Shown here: positions 9,201 to 17,890 of the stretch, piece by piece
Position numbering within the stretch: the first letter of the stretch is position 1
Layout of the letters: every line of letters begins with the position of its first letter
Origin: Dysgonomonadaceae bacterium zrk40
GTDB taxonomy: Bacteria > Bacteroidota > Bacteroidia > Bacteroidales > Dysgonomonadaceae
NCBI GenBank assembly: GCA_016916535.1
Contig: CP070276.1
Location: forward strand, 558,001 to 622,000
Direction of reading: 5' to 3'
DNA: 64,000 nucleotides
The notes under the pieces: model-generated
The model's input: the letters and a program-made list of their open reading frames with translations, nothing else
Told to the model about the DNA's origin: nothing
The model's database searches: none
Position numbers and translations under genes: made by a program

Positions 9201-9256
9201 GATTCGTTGATTCGTTGATTCGTTGATTCGTTGATTCGTTGATTCGTTGATCCGTT
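9201..9256. repeat. Octamer array GATTCGTT (6 perfect units plus 1 variant)
   Basis: Six identical 8-bp units at 9201-9248 and a seventh with one change (GATCCGTT). It lies between the divergent focA-type and fic promoters. A short ORF across it on the minus strand is repeat-encoded and not a gene. The rest of the 9042-9353 interval holds only the two promoter regions. Confidence 0.9.
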
Positions 9257-9284
9257 TGTAAGTAATTTTTACCCTCATCATGCA

Positions 9285-9336
9285 AACGAGAGTAATTTTT
9301 TTGTATTTTTGCCCTTGTATTAACAACGAGAGTAAT
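9285..9336 (+). promoter_or_regulatory. Promoter of the fic gene flanked by direct repeats
   Basis: AACGAGAGTAAT occurs at 9285-9296 and 9325-9336, 40 bp apart, and a partial GTAAT copy at 9262-9266. The -7-like TATTTTTG (9304-9311) sits between the two copies, so a protein on the repeats would cover the promoter. Autoregulation by the Fic protein or a partner is possible but not shown. Confidence 0.5.
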
Positions 9337-9353
9337 ACTTACACTTGAAAGTT

Positions 9354-10439
9354 ATGAGCAAATTTGATCGTAAGCAACCCTATAATAACTTGCCATTGCT
9401 ACCGCCAAAGGCAGATATTGAAACGAAAGAAATACTTCGCAAAACCATTTCCGCCGGTAGGGCACTGGCACAACTCAACGGTACTTTGTTGAATTTGCCC
9501 AATCCCACCCTGTTTCTGGACACGATCTACCTGCAGGAAGCAAAGGCGAGTTCCGAAGTGGAAAATATCATCACAACCAATGACGAACTTTACAAATCTT
9601 TTGTAGCAGACAAGAAAGTGGAGAATTCTGCTACGAAAGAGGTGCTGGGTTACAAAGAAGCACTTTGGTCAGGGTTAGAACAGCTCAAGACCAAGCCTTT
9701 TATCACCACCAACCTATGCATACGAATTGTGCAGTGTATCAAACAAAACAACGCCTCAATCCGGGTTACTCCGGGTACAACGTTGAGCAATACACAAGGC
9801 GAAGTGATTTATACCCCGCCAAGTGGAGAAACCGTTATCCGGGAGAAATTGGCAAATCTGGAAAAGTTTATCAATGGAGATGAAGGTATAGACCCCCTCA
9901 TCAAAATGGCGTTGATGCACTATCAATTTGAAGCCATTCACCCATTTGCCGACGGTAATGGACGAACAGGCCGTATTTTATTACTGCTCTACCTCAAACT
10001 TTCGGAGTTATTAGACACCCCGGCCATTTATTTGAGTGAGTACATCATCAAAAATAAAACGGAATATTACCAAAGATTACGTGGTGTAACTGAAAATAAT
10101 GAGTGGGAAGAATACATCCTTTTCATGTTGGATATGATAGAACAGACCTCTGCAAAAGGTCTGGAACGGCTAAACAAAATAACAAAATCAATCGATATAA
10201 CCGCTGAAGAAATAAAAACAAGATTGCCAAAAATCTATTCCAAAGATTTGGTTGAGATATTATTCCGGTTGCCATACACCAAAAGGCAGCACCTGATTGA
10301 TGAAAATATTGGAAACGCCAAAACAGTCGGAAATTATTTAGCAACGTTAGAAGAAAATGGATTTTTGAAATCGGTTAAAGTAGGAAAAGAAAAATTGTAC
10401 TTGAATGAAAGGCTGTTGAAGATTCTAGAAGAAAAATAA
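9354..10439 (+). CDS. Fic family protein, class II (self-inhibited AMPylase)
   Basis: About 361 aa from the ATG at 9354 (a TTG at 9345 is a weaker start). Domains are an N-terminal Fic_N region, the Fic core with HPFADGNGRTGR near residue 200 (catalytic His, phosphate-binding GNGR) and a C-terminal winged-helix-like part. The N-terminal motif SSEVEN fits the class II inhibitory motif (S/T)xxxE(G/N), so activity should be blocked until the inhibitory helix moves. Fic enzymes transfer AMP or related groups from nucleotides to protein hydroxyls. Target unknown. It is single-gene, with its own repeat-flanked promoter. Confidence 0.92.
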   Translation: MSKFDRKQPYNNLPLLPPKADIETKEILRKTISAGRALAQLNGTLLNLPNPTLFLDTIYLQEAKASSEVENIITTNDELYKSFVADKKVENSATKEVLGYKEALWSGLEQLKTKPFITTNLCIRIVQCIKQNNASIRVTPGTTLSNTQGEVIYTPPSGETVIREKLANLEKFINGDEGIDPLIKMALMHYQFEAIHPFADGNGRTGRILLLLYLKLSELLDTPAIYLSEYIIKNKTEYYQRLRGVTENNEWEEYILFMLDMIEQTSAKGLERLNKITKSIDITAEEIKTRLPKIYSKDLVEILFRLPYTKRQHLIDENIGNAKTVGNYLATLEENGFLKSVKVGKEKLYLNERLLKILEEK

Positions 10440-10464
10440 TTACATTTGTGCAAGTAAAAAACAC

Positions 10465-11571
10465 ATGCAATCCATCTATTTAGCCACAATCTTTGCCGGA
10501 GCGCTGGTATGCCTGCTTTCCTCGTTGTTGTTGATAGCCCGCCGCAAGTCGGGAGAGCGCTCACGCCTCATACTGGCCATCATCGTTTTCTTCTCCGTGT
10601 TGAATTACATACCACGATTCATTGCCGTGAGCAAAGGACTGGATCCGGAGCTTGTTGTCTCCACGAAGATGTTGCTGATTGGGAACTTCATGGTCATCTC
10701 CTACATCATGTATCCCATCGAAGTGGTCCGTCCCGGGTGGCTCAACTTCACACGCATCGTACAACTATATGCCATTTGGCTGCTGCTGCTCATGCTCTAT
10801 CTGACCACCCAACTTGCAGGAGTCAACTATGCCTCCTATTCATCGCTTCCGGAGATGATGCTCAATGTGAATCAATTTGATATGTGGTTTACTCTCATTC
10901 TTTGCCTGCTACTCTTCGCACCTGTCGTGCTGGTCATCTTCATCAAGCGCATCGAACACAACAGCAACACCGACACTGCCTGGTTGAAGAAATATGCTTT
11001 CACTTTCATTATCAACATCTTCGCCTACCTCATGTTGCTCACGTTCAACCATCCACTGGTCCATATCCTTTACTACTATGTCAGTGTCGGATGCAGCCTT
11101 TACATCGTCTACATGGAGCTGTTCGACCGGTTGCTGGCAACAACAGTTAAAAAGAAGACTCCTGATGAACCTCTCTTGCAGGATGCATTTTTGAAGCCCA
11201 CCACTCCCTATGCAACAGCCATCCCGGCATCCAGGAATGTAGTGCTGGCAGAACGGCTCGATGCCTATATGAGGGACAACAGCACCTGGCGCGATCCCGA
11301 TATCTCCCTTACCCTATTGGCATCCGCGCTCAATACGAACCGCACCACCCTGTCACAAACAATACAGGAGTGCGGGTATGAGAACTACACCCATTACATC
11401 AACAAGTTGCCCATCCAGGATTTCATACAGCAGACAAGATCCGGATTATCGTCCAACTACCTTGACACCTTCTTTCTTGTCGGTTTCCGTTCACACAACA
11501 CGGCCCTCCGCAACTTCAAGCAGATCACCGGCACAACCCTGTCAGAATATTTCTCGACAGCTCATAGCTGA
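10465..11571 (+). CDS. Membrane-anchored AraC-family transcriptional regulator
   Basis: 368 aa. The N-terminal 220 residues form about six hydrophobic segments, and the C-terminal 100 residues form an AraC-type pair of helix-turn-helix motifs (ISLTLLASALNTNRTTLSQ, then FFLVGFRSHNTALRNFKQITG). This layout occurs in Bacteroidetes regulators that sense at the membrane. It starts 25 bp after fic and is convergent with the lipoprotein gene, with stop codons directly abutting at 11571/11572. The regulated genes are unknown. Confidence 0.85.
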   Translation: MQSIYLATIFAGALVCLLSSLLLIARRKSGERSRLILAIIVFFSVLNYIPRFIAVSKGLDPELVVSTKMLLIGNFMVISYIMYPIEVVRPGWLNFTRIVQLYAIWLLLLMLYLTTQLAGVNYASYSSLPEMMLNVNQFDMWFTLILCLLLFAPVVLVIFIKRIEHNSNTDTAWLKKYAFTFIINIFAYLMLLTFNHPLVHILYYYVSVGCSLYIVYMELFDRLLATTVKKKTPDEPLLQDAFLKPTTPYATAIPASRNVVLAERLDAYMRDNSTWRDPDISLTLLASALNTNRTTLSQTIQECGYENYTHYINKLPIQDFIQQTRSGLSSNYLDTFFLVGFRSHNTALRNFKQITGTTLSEYFSTAHS

Positions 11572-12039
11572 CTACCGGAAGGCAGAGCTCGTTCTAATTT
11601 CAACCTGCATCCATACCGCTGCATCCGTTGAATCGGTGAAAGTCATTGTATACTTTGTCCACCCTTTCGTGGTTGTTCCCGTAAGAACGCTCCCCTTGTC
11701 ATCTTTCGGTGTCAGTGTAAGCAGAGGCCAGGAAAAACTATACGCATAACTGGCCGTAGTATCCTTCCTGGCAACATAATCATATCCGGTAAACAAGCAA
11801 TCAGATTTGTTAAATTCAACCCACAGCGAATACTCATCCGATACACCCTTCCAGGTCGATCCCGAGAGGTTGTTCGTCTGTGGCAGCTCATCGCTACCGT
11901 CACCCATGTAATTCGGCCGGGAAGCATCCAGCAGCTCCTCCTCATCACCCGTCTCATCATCCACATCGTCGCAACCGCTCATCAGCAATCCCCCCGTCAA
12001 CAGGAGCAGCATCAACCAAAACCACTTCTCTTTTTTCAT
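11572..12039 (-). CDS. Small lipoprotein of unknown function
   Basis: 155 aa. A signal peptide ends in lipobox LLMSGC (Cys23), followed by an acidic linker (DDVDDETGDEEELLD) and a small beta-rich domain. Acidic residues soon after the lipid-modified Cys resemble the Bacteroidetes surface-export signal. I do not recognise the domain. Directly upstream lies a remnant of a CPBP protease gene, so the original neighbour was probably lost. Convergent to the AraC regulator without any gap. Confidence 0.8.
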   Translation of the reverse strand: MKKEKWFWLMLLLLTGGLLMSGCDDVDDETGDEEELLDASRPNYMGDGSDELPQTNNLSGSTWKGVSDEYSLWVEFNKSDCLFTGYDYVARKDTTASYAYSFSWPLLTLTPKDDKGSVLTGTTTKGWTKYTMTFTDSTDAAVWMQVEIRTSSAFR

Positions 12040-12066
12040 GGTAACTCAGATTTTTCTATTTCACTC

Positions 12067-12126
12067 ATTTCCCCATGCTGATCACCTGACTGGCAACATT
12101 TCCCAGGTTGTGAGAAACGAGCACCA
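12067..12126 (-). pseudogene. 3' end remnant of a CPBP protease gene
   Basis: Sixty bp that translate to SHNLGNVASQVISMGK and a stop, the same peptide as the C-terminus of the CPBP gene ending at 16929. The nucleotide differences between the copies are few and synonymous, so this is the tail of a second real gene and not a recent copy. Everything upstream has been replaced by the accessory operon. Confidence 0.75.
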
Positions 12127-12201
12127 ATCAACTTTATATGCAAGCATACATCTTCCCCTGCCATTCTTTTCCCATTGGAAATTGATTTTTTAATTAACTA
12201 T

Positions 12202-13203
12202 TTATTCTTTCTGTATTAAATTCTCCAAATCATTATTCCATTTCTCTAGCAACAATTGCTTTATCCCTTGGTCTAAGTTATTAAAATCAGACAATTCGTC
12301 CCCTAAATAATTCAAAGCTTGTTTAAGAAACAGTGGTTTACTGATGGGCATCTTACATCCATTATTCTCATACAAAATATCTACTTGCTCCGCGAGTTTC
12401 AATTTATCTTCAGAAAAATTGAATAGCTTGTTATCAGCCAAATCCTTTAAGAAAAGATTACACTTTGGATCAAACACAGATTTTTCCAATACTTCCTTCA
12501 TTTCATCTTTAGCGTTTTCCCTGTTACAAAAGTTAATTGAATTGTGTAGATATGGAGTGATCAAACAATTGAAGACCTTCGAAAAATAGGGCTTTGCTGC
12601 AGGAAAACCATGTCTTTGAATGAAAATACAAAGATCGAGATCTTTATTGAGTTCTATGATGACATCAGAATATAGCTTCGCCGAAGTAAAGCAATTTACG
12701 ATGTGTTTTTTATTTCGGATATAAAGTATCAAAAGATATGTACCAGTTTCATCAAAAAAATCATCGTTTTCACATATATATGATGTTTCTCCCGATTTTA
12801 ATGTTGGAACAAGACATGATTTATTGAAAATATCCATTCTGCGAATTGCGATATTTAATATCGGCTGAAAATCTTCAATCGCATCTGTTCGCACCCACCT
12901 TTCTCCTTGACCGTAGGGATTAATGTATTCAGGCTCTGGATTATCATTAATCTTATGCAGAAAGCTGCCATCTTTATGGTATGACATTTCTGCATGACTC
13001 ACAATTCTCGATTCTTCCAATTCTTCCACGGTATAGTATCCTTTGTCATCCAACGTGCTTTTTGCTATCTCAACAAAATTATTATAAAAACCCGTGATCT
13101 TTAAATCCACCTCACCATCTTTACCCAACTGTATTACATTGAATAATTTATAGCATCTACCGTCTCTTTTAAAGTAAATTTTTACCTTTTCTCCTCTTTT
13201 CAT
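12202..13203 (-). CDS. Unrecognised 333-aa protein of the RES operon
   Basis: I do not recognise this protein. It has no signal peptide or membrane segment, is rich in charged and aromatic residues, and has an N-terminal beta-strand pattern (KVKIYFKRDGRCYKLFNVIQLG) followed by an alpha-helical C-terminal half with a Glu/Lys-rich end. It begins 110 bp after the RES gene on the same strand, so it may be the fourth gene of the sce7726-sce7725-RES operon or an independent cargo gene. AT-rich compared with the flanking backbone. Confidence 0.6.
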   Translation of the reverse strand: MKRGEKVKIYFKRDGRCYKLFNVIQLGKDGEVDLKITGFYNNFVEIAKSTLDDKGYYTVEELEESRIVSHAEMSYHKDGSFLHKINDNPEPEYINPYGQGERWVRTDAIEDFQPILNIAIRRMDIFNKSCLVPTLKSGETSYICENDDFFDETGTYLLILYIRNKKHIVNCFTSAKLYSDVIIELNKDLDLCIFIQRHGFPAAKPYFSKVFNCLITPYLHNSINFCNRENAKDEMKEVLEKSVFDPKCNLFLKDLADNKLFNFSEDKLKLAEQVDILYENNGCKMPISKPLFLKQALNYLGDELSDFNNLDQGIKQLLLEKWNNDLENLIQKE

Positions 13204-13312
13204 ACTTCGTAAAGAAATATTATTTACTTTCTTTGATTGCTGAGCCTCTCACGTGTCATGTCTAAATCATTGGATAGGCGGTGAAACATTGGATCATCAG
13301 GTGGATCGCCAA

Positions 13313-14338
13313 TTAAATTGATATCAAAACTTTGCTAACCTTAACCTTTTCAACCGATTCACAGAGCATGATGTTCTGATCGAAAATAACCATATTGTTT
13401 CCTTCTGAATGAAGTGAACTTCTGAATTTTATACCCTGTGCCCCGGAAAAGTTCTTGATGAACTCACAAATAAACTGTGTTGGGATATAGTCAATCTCAG
13501 AATCGTACCTCCTCATTGGTTTCGATAAATCGCTACTTATCAAGTCCTTCAATAACTTCTCTTTTATAATATTTGCCACCTCATCAAAATTCTCACCTTG
13601 ACTGAATATTGAAGGATTTTCAGTGAAGTCAGCAATATCAATTTCATTGCAGACCGATGGATTGACACCAAATGTGCCGATCGAAATTTCATCCAGGTAA
13701 GAAGCCCTTATTTCTTACAATACGGTTTCTTTATTATCACATGAATAAAGGAAGGGAATTCCGGCCGGATTGGCTCTACCCGCAGTAGCATTCAATGGCT
13801 TTGGTCCATACATTTCTTCTGGAGAGTATGGATCCAAACTTTCCCTATGATGCAAGCGGGCTCTGTAAAACTTCTTTTTGTTGTCTATAGTATTTGTTCT
13901 GCTTAGAAGCCTGTCCCATCCTAAATCATCAGTTAAATAGTTGATGTTATGTACATATCTCTTCTCCCATTTTATTATCTCTTTCAGCCTATCCCAGTAA
14001 TAGACAACTTCTAAAATTTCAGGTGAAAAGTACACTAACTCATAGGCATTATGAAGAGTTGTATCCAGCTGTCGAACAATAAAATTCACCACTGAAGCTC
14101 CAACCTCCTCAGTGCTAAAAATGTTCCAATGATATTGAATCAATTTTATAAAGGGTTCTCCTTTTGTTGTGGGCTGGAAATTATTAGTGAGTCCTTTGAA
14201 AAAGTCATACAGTTCTGAGATATCTGTTATACCTACATCTGTAGAACCACAAAAATCACATTGCCCCACAGTGGTTGAACGTGAAGTCAGAAAACCTATG
14301 ATCTCTTTGTCAGAAAAACAGGAACTACAAACCTTCAT
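13313..14338 (-). pseudogene. RES-domain toxin with zinc-ribbon/HEPN-type N-terminus, in-frame stop
   Basis: The two parts 14338-13715 and the downstream stretch to 13313 are in the same frame, split only by one TAA after residue 207. Together they make a 341-residue RES protein. The N-terminus has a CxxC...CxxC zinc ribbon (CSSC, CDFC), then a helical domain as in HEPN/RES N-terminal proteins. The RES domain starts FYRAR and continues TAGRANPAGIPFLY; after the stop it resumes with SEIRASYLDEISIGTFGVNPS-like sequence and ends in FRSSLHSEGNNMVIFD. RES domains are NAD-degrading or ADP-ribosylating toxins. The stop replaces a Ser-like codon right after the conserved Glu. Start ATG overlaps the sce7725 stop (TAATG). 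Confidence 0.82.
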
Positions 14339-15279
14339 TACCCAACAATATTCAGATAATCACTTACAATAATCAAATGATTTTTGATTGAAATTTTCTT
14401 TACGGTGCCCAATCCGGGGTACTTCTCCATTCCAAAATAGCTCTTCAGCTCAGAAATGGCAGCATTATCACGTCCCTGATTAGTTACGAATCGAATTGCT
14501 TTTGATGCCGCTTCAGCAAACTTTAGTTGTACATTAACGATAGAATCGTTCGTGTTGGAGGTGAAATGTCTAACCCAAATTTCATCGTTGGAATCCTCGT
14601 TGATATAACTCAAGTGAATGACCACTGCTCTTGGTGTACTTCCTCCATCAACAAATTCACCGGGTAGTACCGTGAAGTCAGAAAAACCGGCAAATCCCTC
14701 CTCTTTATAGAAAAGATGCTCTTCAGTAAATTTGTGTGCTTCTATATCAAGATAATCAGCATTTTTCTCTTTTTTATCAAACACATCATCGAGTCGGATA
14801 TAAAATTTACCAAGTCCTTTTATAAACCTGTCCAGATGTCGGTTTTTATGAGGATTCAGAACCATTATATGACTGATTCGTGAATTCTCACATAGATCAC
14901 GCAGCTTCCCATCATCCACAAAATCTTCAAGGCAAATAAGCATCACATCACATAAGGAATAATTTGTAATGCAATTTAAAATATAATCAGCATTATTGGT
15001 AAAGATCAATGCAGCTCGAAAACAGTTCCCTTCGATGTTACGGATAAAATCCAAAAAATAATTGGTATCGCCCGCCATTTCACCTTCCAACGGATTTAGA
15101 ATAAGAAAAGGGTTGAAATTATTTTCGTGAAAGATTTTGTTTGCCAGAACTAAACCATTCACACTTTCACGTACCGGTTCAAGAACAGGTACAACATTGT
15201 TTTTGAATGTTGGCTCAACAGATAATTCTCTCAAGGCAATCAATTCAAATTGTCGTGCTCTTAAATAAGGGAAATACAT
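14338..15279 (-). CDS. sce7725 family protein (beta-family-like)
   Basis: 313 aa. The start MYFPYLRARQFELIALREL and the following VVPVLEPV are typical of the sce7725 family, named after a Sorangium cellulosum gene and related to phage beta-family proteins. Biochemical role is unknown. It lies 3 bp after an sce7726-family gene and shares a TAATG overlap with the RES gene, so the three are translationally coupled. The family is regularly found next to sce7726, which supports a two-component function; the RES toxin would be the effector in a conflict system. That last step is inference. Confidence 0.82.
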   Translation of the reverse strand: MYFPYLRARQFELIALRELSVEPTFKNNVVPVLEPVRESVNGLVLANKIFHENNFNPFLILNPLEGEMAGDTNYFLDFIRNIEGNCFRAALIFTNNADYILNCITNYSLCDVMLICLEDFVDDGKLRDLCENSRISHIMVLNPHKNRHLDRFIKGLGKFYIRLDDVFDKKEKNADYLDIEAHKFTEEHLFYKEEGFAGFSDFTVLPGEFVDGGSTPRAVVIHLSYINEDSNDEIWVRHFTSNTNDSIVNVQLKFAEAASKAIRFVTNQGRDNAAISELKSYFGMEKYPGLGTVKKISIKNHLIIVSDYLNIVG

Positions 15280-15281
15280 GG

Positions 15282-16145
15282 TTATGAAATTATTTGTCGG
15301 TTTAGATTGGTAATCAACAATTCTCGATCTTTTTTATTAAGATTCAATGAAAGGCACACCTGGTTTATCTCACTATTTCTCTTGTTAAAGAAAAGGTTGT
15401 GCACCATTCTTAACTTAATCCTGCTTACAAACAACTTATTTAAATCCTCAAGAGGAATCCTTCTAATGTATTGAGAACAAATATCAAATTGGGTGAAATC
15501 GGTCATTTTCGGGAGGAAGCCATAATAAGACAAAACAATTTCCTTGTATTCATGGGTATAAAGAACTTCCATGAGAGCCGATACCTCAATTTTGAGAAGA
15601 GAATTCGCATTCCTAATCATTTGGAAACTGTTTTCCTGTGAATCGAATGAGATGATTCCCACATCTTTGTCACAATCCAGATAGTTGTTGAGATATTCTG
15701 TAGGGACAATCAAGTAAATTTCATTGAAGACCCTCCTGTATGCCTCCAATTGGCCTGATAAGCGATCCATCTTATCCAGCGCTGTTTTAATCTCAAACAC
15801 CCTGGATGAACCGTTGAACATGGCTAGGTCGGCGATTGCTTTCCCAATTCTGAATTCACTGAAAATTACGGAGTCACTCTTGCCCAGCTCACTCTTGAGC
15901 CATTTATTTAAAAACTCGTTCTTAAAGTAGTATTCGTTCTGATAGTGTTTTCCCAGGACTTTATAGAGGTATTTTAAATACTGAAGGTATGTAACATCCT
16001 TTTCATAAAGGTTCTTATCATACCTTTCAATCTTCAGATTGATGGAGCTATGATCATTATTCAACAAGCGAAATATCTCACTCCTCATAAAAAGAGTAGA
16101 GTAATCTCTCAGCTGATTGGCAGGATATGTTTTTTTAACACGCAT
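15282..16145 (-). CDS. sce7726 family protein, putative PD-(D/E)XK nuclease
   Basis: I use the ATG at 16145 (287 aa). A GTG at 16220 would extend it, but that region contains a -7-like TGTCTTTG and resembles non-coding DNA before the helicase gene at 21.6 kb. The core SEFRIGKAIADLAMFN...VFEIKTALDK has the Glu, Asp and E-x-K spacing of the PD-(D/E)XK nuclease fold (in the longer numbering Glu122, Asp131, Glu143, Lys145). GQLEAYRRVFNEIYLIVP is the usual family continuation. First gene of the sce7726-sce7725-RES operon. Confidence 0.8.
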   Translation of the reverse strand: MRVKKTYPANQLRDYSTLFMRSEIFRLLNNDHSSINLKIERYDKNLYEKDVTYLQYLKYLYKVLGKHYQNEYYFKNEFLNKWLKSELGKSDSVIFSEFRIGKAIADLAMFNGSSRVFEIKTALDKMDRLSGQLEAYRRVFNEIYLIVPTEYLNNYLDCDKDVGIISFDSQENSFQMIRNANSLLKIEVSALMEVLYTHEYKEIVLSYYGFLPKMTDFTQFDICSQYIRRIPLEDLNKLFVSRIKLRMVHNLFFNKRNSEINQVCLSLNLNKKDRELLITNLNRQIIS

Positions 16146-16244
16146 ATGAGTCAACTTCTTGAAGTGCTCCTTTACAGTGGTAAAATTACTCAATTTGTGG
16201 CAAAGACACAACAATGTCACACATCAACTTAAAAATTTAACACC

Positions 16245-16345
16245 CAAAGCTGATAGCTGATATTTGATTTTAAAATTAGCTGATTCGCAGATTTGTTTAC
16301 CGCTAACAGCTTATCAGTTACCGCTTACCACTGATTCATTAATCG
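16245..16345 (-). repeat. Heptamer-type repeat array after the HicB-like gene
   Basis: On the coding strand units such as TGGTAAG, CGGTAAC, TGATAAG, CTGTTAG, CTATCAG follow the gene's last codons, with a few 8- or 9-mers between them. It fills much of the space to the sce7726 leader. Confidence 0.6.
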
Positions 16346-16743
16346 ACTGATGGAAATTCATTTCCCAATCGATGAAAACCTTCAATATTTCTCTGGCGCT
16401 GTTTGGCACGAGGCTTCCTATGCTCTGTGGCATAATGGTCCAATTGGTGTTCATTGATACCCGTGATATGAATGAGTGCCGGACGGGTAAGAATACCATC
16501 ATAATACTTCAGTAGTGCCGAAACTTCCATCTTACAGGTTACATCATACCCGTTTTTCACCCAACCAGGTATTGGATTGCCACTTTCCAGGTGAGCTTCT
16601 TTTGAAAATTCCAATGAATCATTTATGGCTGCCTTAGTACCCTCGAATATTTTGGATTTTACCACGATTACTTCGTATGGCAGTTCAACCACTGCGCAGT
16701 AATTGTGATCTGCATATCCAATTCTTGCGATTAACTTTTCCAT
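16339..16743 (-). CDS. HicB-like antitoxin with C-terminal HTH
   Basis: 134 aa. The N-terminus (LIARIGYADHNYCAVVELP) has the HicB-type partial RNase H fold. The C-terminus (VSALLKYYDGILTRPALIHITGINEHQLDHYA, then RKPRAKQ) is a Cro/XRE-like helix-turn-helix that would bind its own promoter. No intact HicA toxin is beside it, so it is an orphan antitoxin or a domesticated regulator. Confidence 0.7.
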   Translation of the reverse strand: MEKLIARIGYADHNYCAVVELPYEVIVVKSKIFEGTKAAINDSLEFSKEAHLESGNPIPGWVKNGYDVTCKMEVSALLKYYDGILTRPALIHITGINEHQLDHYATEHRKPRAKQRQRNIEGFHRLGNEFPSVD

Positions 16744-16928
16744 AATTTTGCACCCGGTTGCTTTTTTCTATTTCCACCCTGCCTGTTTCCAGATACTGTT
16801 TAAACAAATTGATCAAATACATCGCTGTTCTTGTCAATTACTGTTACAAGACCCTATTTGGCAGGATACTTAAACTGACGATGGCTTCCACTTTGTCTAT
16901 TGCACCCTGACAACTAATCTCTGACAAC

Positions 16929-17364
16929 TTATTTCCCCATGCTGATCACTTGGCTGGCAACATTCCCCAGGTTGTGAGAAACAAGCGCCAGTAAGATGCT
17001 CCCGCTTTTAAGCGTCATCCAAGCCCAGGCGAGACCCAGCAGAGCCGTAATCAACAGGGAAGAGATATTGTATGACAGTTCAAAAGAATCATTCAGATAA
17101 AGACCGTGCGCCATACCAAACAGCAGGGCAGTCACATAGATTGCCGGATGAAACAGAGTGCGTCTTGCCGGTTTCAGAATCTTCGTCAACAAACCCAGCA
17201 TGATCCCCCTGAAAGCGATTTCCTCATACAGACCGGGCATCGTAGCCTGAAACAGCAGCGATTCCAGGTCCCATTCCGTTGGAGAGAGATACAGAAAGTT
17301 GAACACCACCTTCACGATTAAGATGATGAGAATGGCAATCAGATTAGAGATAGAAATTTACTCC
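16929..17364 (-). pseudogene. CPBP intramembrane protease, 5'-deleted
   Basis: The readable C-terminal part (from a GTG at 17315, 128 aa) carries the CPBP (Abi-type) motifs EEIAFRG, FGMAHG and SHNLGN, including the glutamates and histidines of the active site. Upstream the frame continues as SNLIAILIILIVK but meets a TAA after about 16 codons, and a -7 element (TATCTTTG, 17380-17387) lies right next to it. So the promoter and C-terminal half remain while start codon and N-terminal helices are gone. Heptamers TTGTCAG, AGATTAG, TTGTCAG follow its stop codon at once. Confidence 0.7.
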
Positions 17365-17379
17365 ACAAAAGATCCGTTG

Positions 17380-17387
17380 CAAAGATA
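17380..17387 (-). promoter_or_regulatory. Orphaned -7 element of the CPBP pseudogene
   Basis: TATCTTTG on the minus strand matches TAnnTTTG and lies only about 20 bp from the broken reading frame, as if an internal deletion had joined promoter to coding sequence. Confidence 0.4.
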
Positions 17388-17489
17388 AAAAAAATCATTA
17401 CATTGATGAGCGTTTACATGCAACATATTGGCACTTACACCATCTCAGTCAAATGATTCCCAACAACCATTTGTATGCCGGCACCAGCG

Positions 17490-17770
17490 TCACACCCGGC
17501 GGCAACACCTCGGGCGATTGGGAATCGCGTTGTCCACGGCATACACTTTGCGTGAGTTCGTGAGTTGTTTTTTGAGAGAATAGTCAAACTTGGTCACATA
17601 ATAGAACAGGTAACTCGCCTCATAATAGTGCAGGTAGTTTTTCACTGAACTGCTGCTTTTCAGTCCCGATATCGCCTGCAGGGTCGCGTATGAAAAGATC
17701 TTACCGATGTTCGATGCCAGGTAGAGAGCCATCTGTTTCAGTTCAGCAACAGCGACCGCTTACTCACCGA
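17490..17770 (-). pseudogene. DUF4143 ATPase fragment
   Basis: Translates to ALYLASNIGKIFSYATLQ, then SSSSVKNYLHYYEASYLFYYVTKFDYSLKKQ..RKVYAVDNAIPN, the middle of the AAA_14/DUF4143 family, then goes out of frame (NRPRCCRRV). Both P-loop and C-terminal nuclease-like part are missing. Confidence 0.8.
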
Positions 17771-17862
17771 GAGAATCATTTTACTTTTTATTCTTTATAA
17801 ATGAACAGTATCAGACAACTAACAGCTAAAAACGGATTACTGATTTGAGGATGTGCAAATTA

Positions 17863-17890
17863 GCTTAATGTTAACAGCTGACCGCTGTCA
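17863..17890 (-). repeat. Heptamer array at the stop codon of the 17888 gene (4 units)
   Basis: Coding-strand units TGACAGC, GGTCAGC, TGTTAAC, ATTAAGC. The first TGA is the stop codon. Confidence 0.65.

Noticed and set aside
9129-9326. 65-aa minus-strand ORF with repeated NESTNQRI
   Set aside because: Produced entirely by the GATTCGTT octamer array between two promoters.
16744-16870. Possible HicA toxin relic beside the HicB-like gene
   Set aside because: One frame gives LNSIWKQAGWK, like a HicA end, but another frame reads equally well and no further HicA sequence follows.
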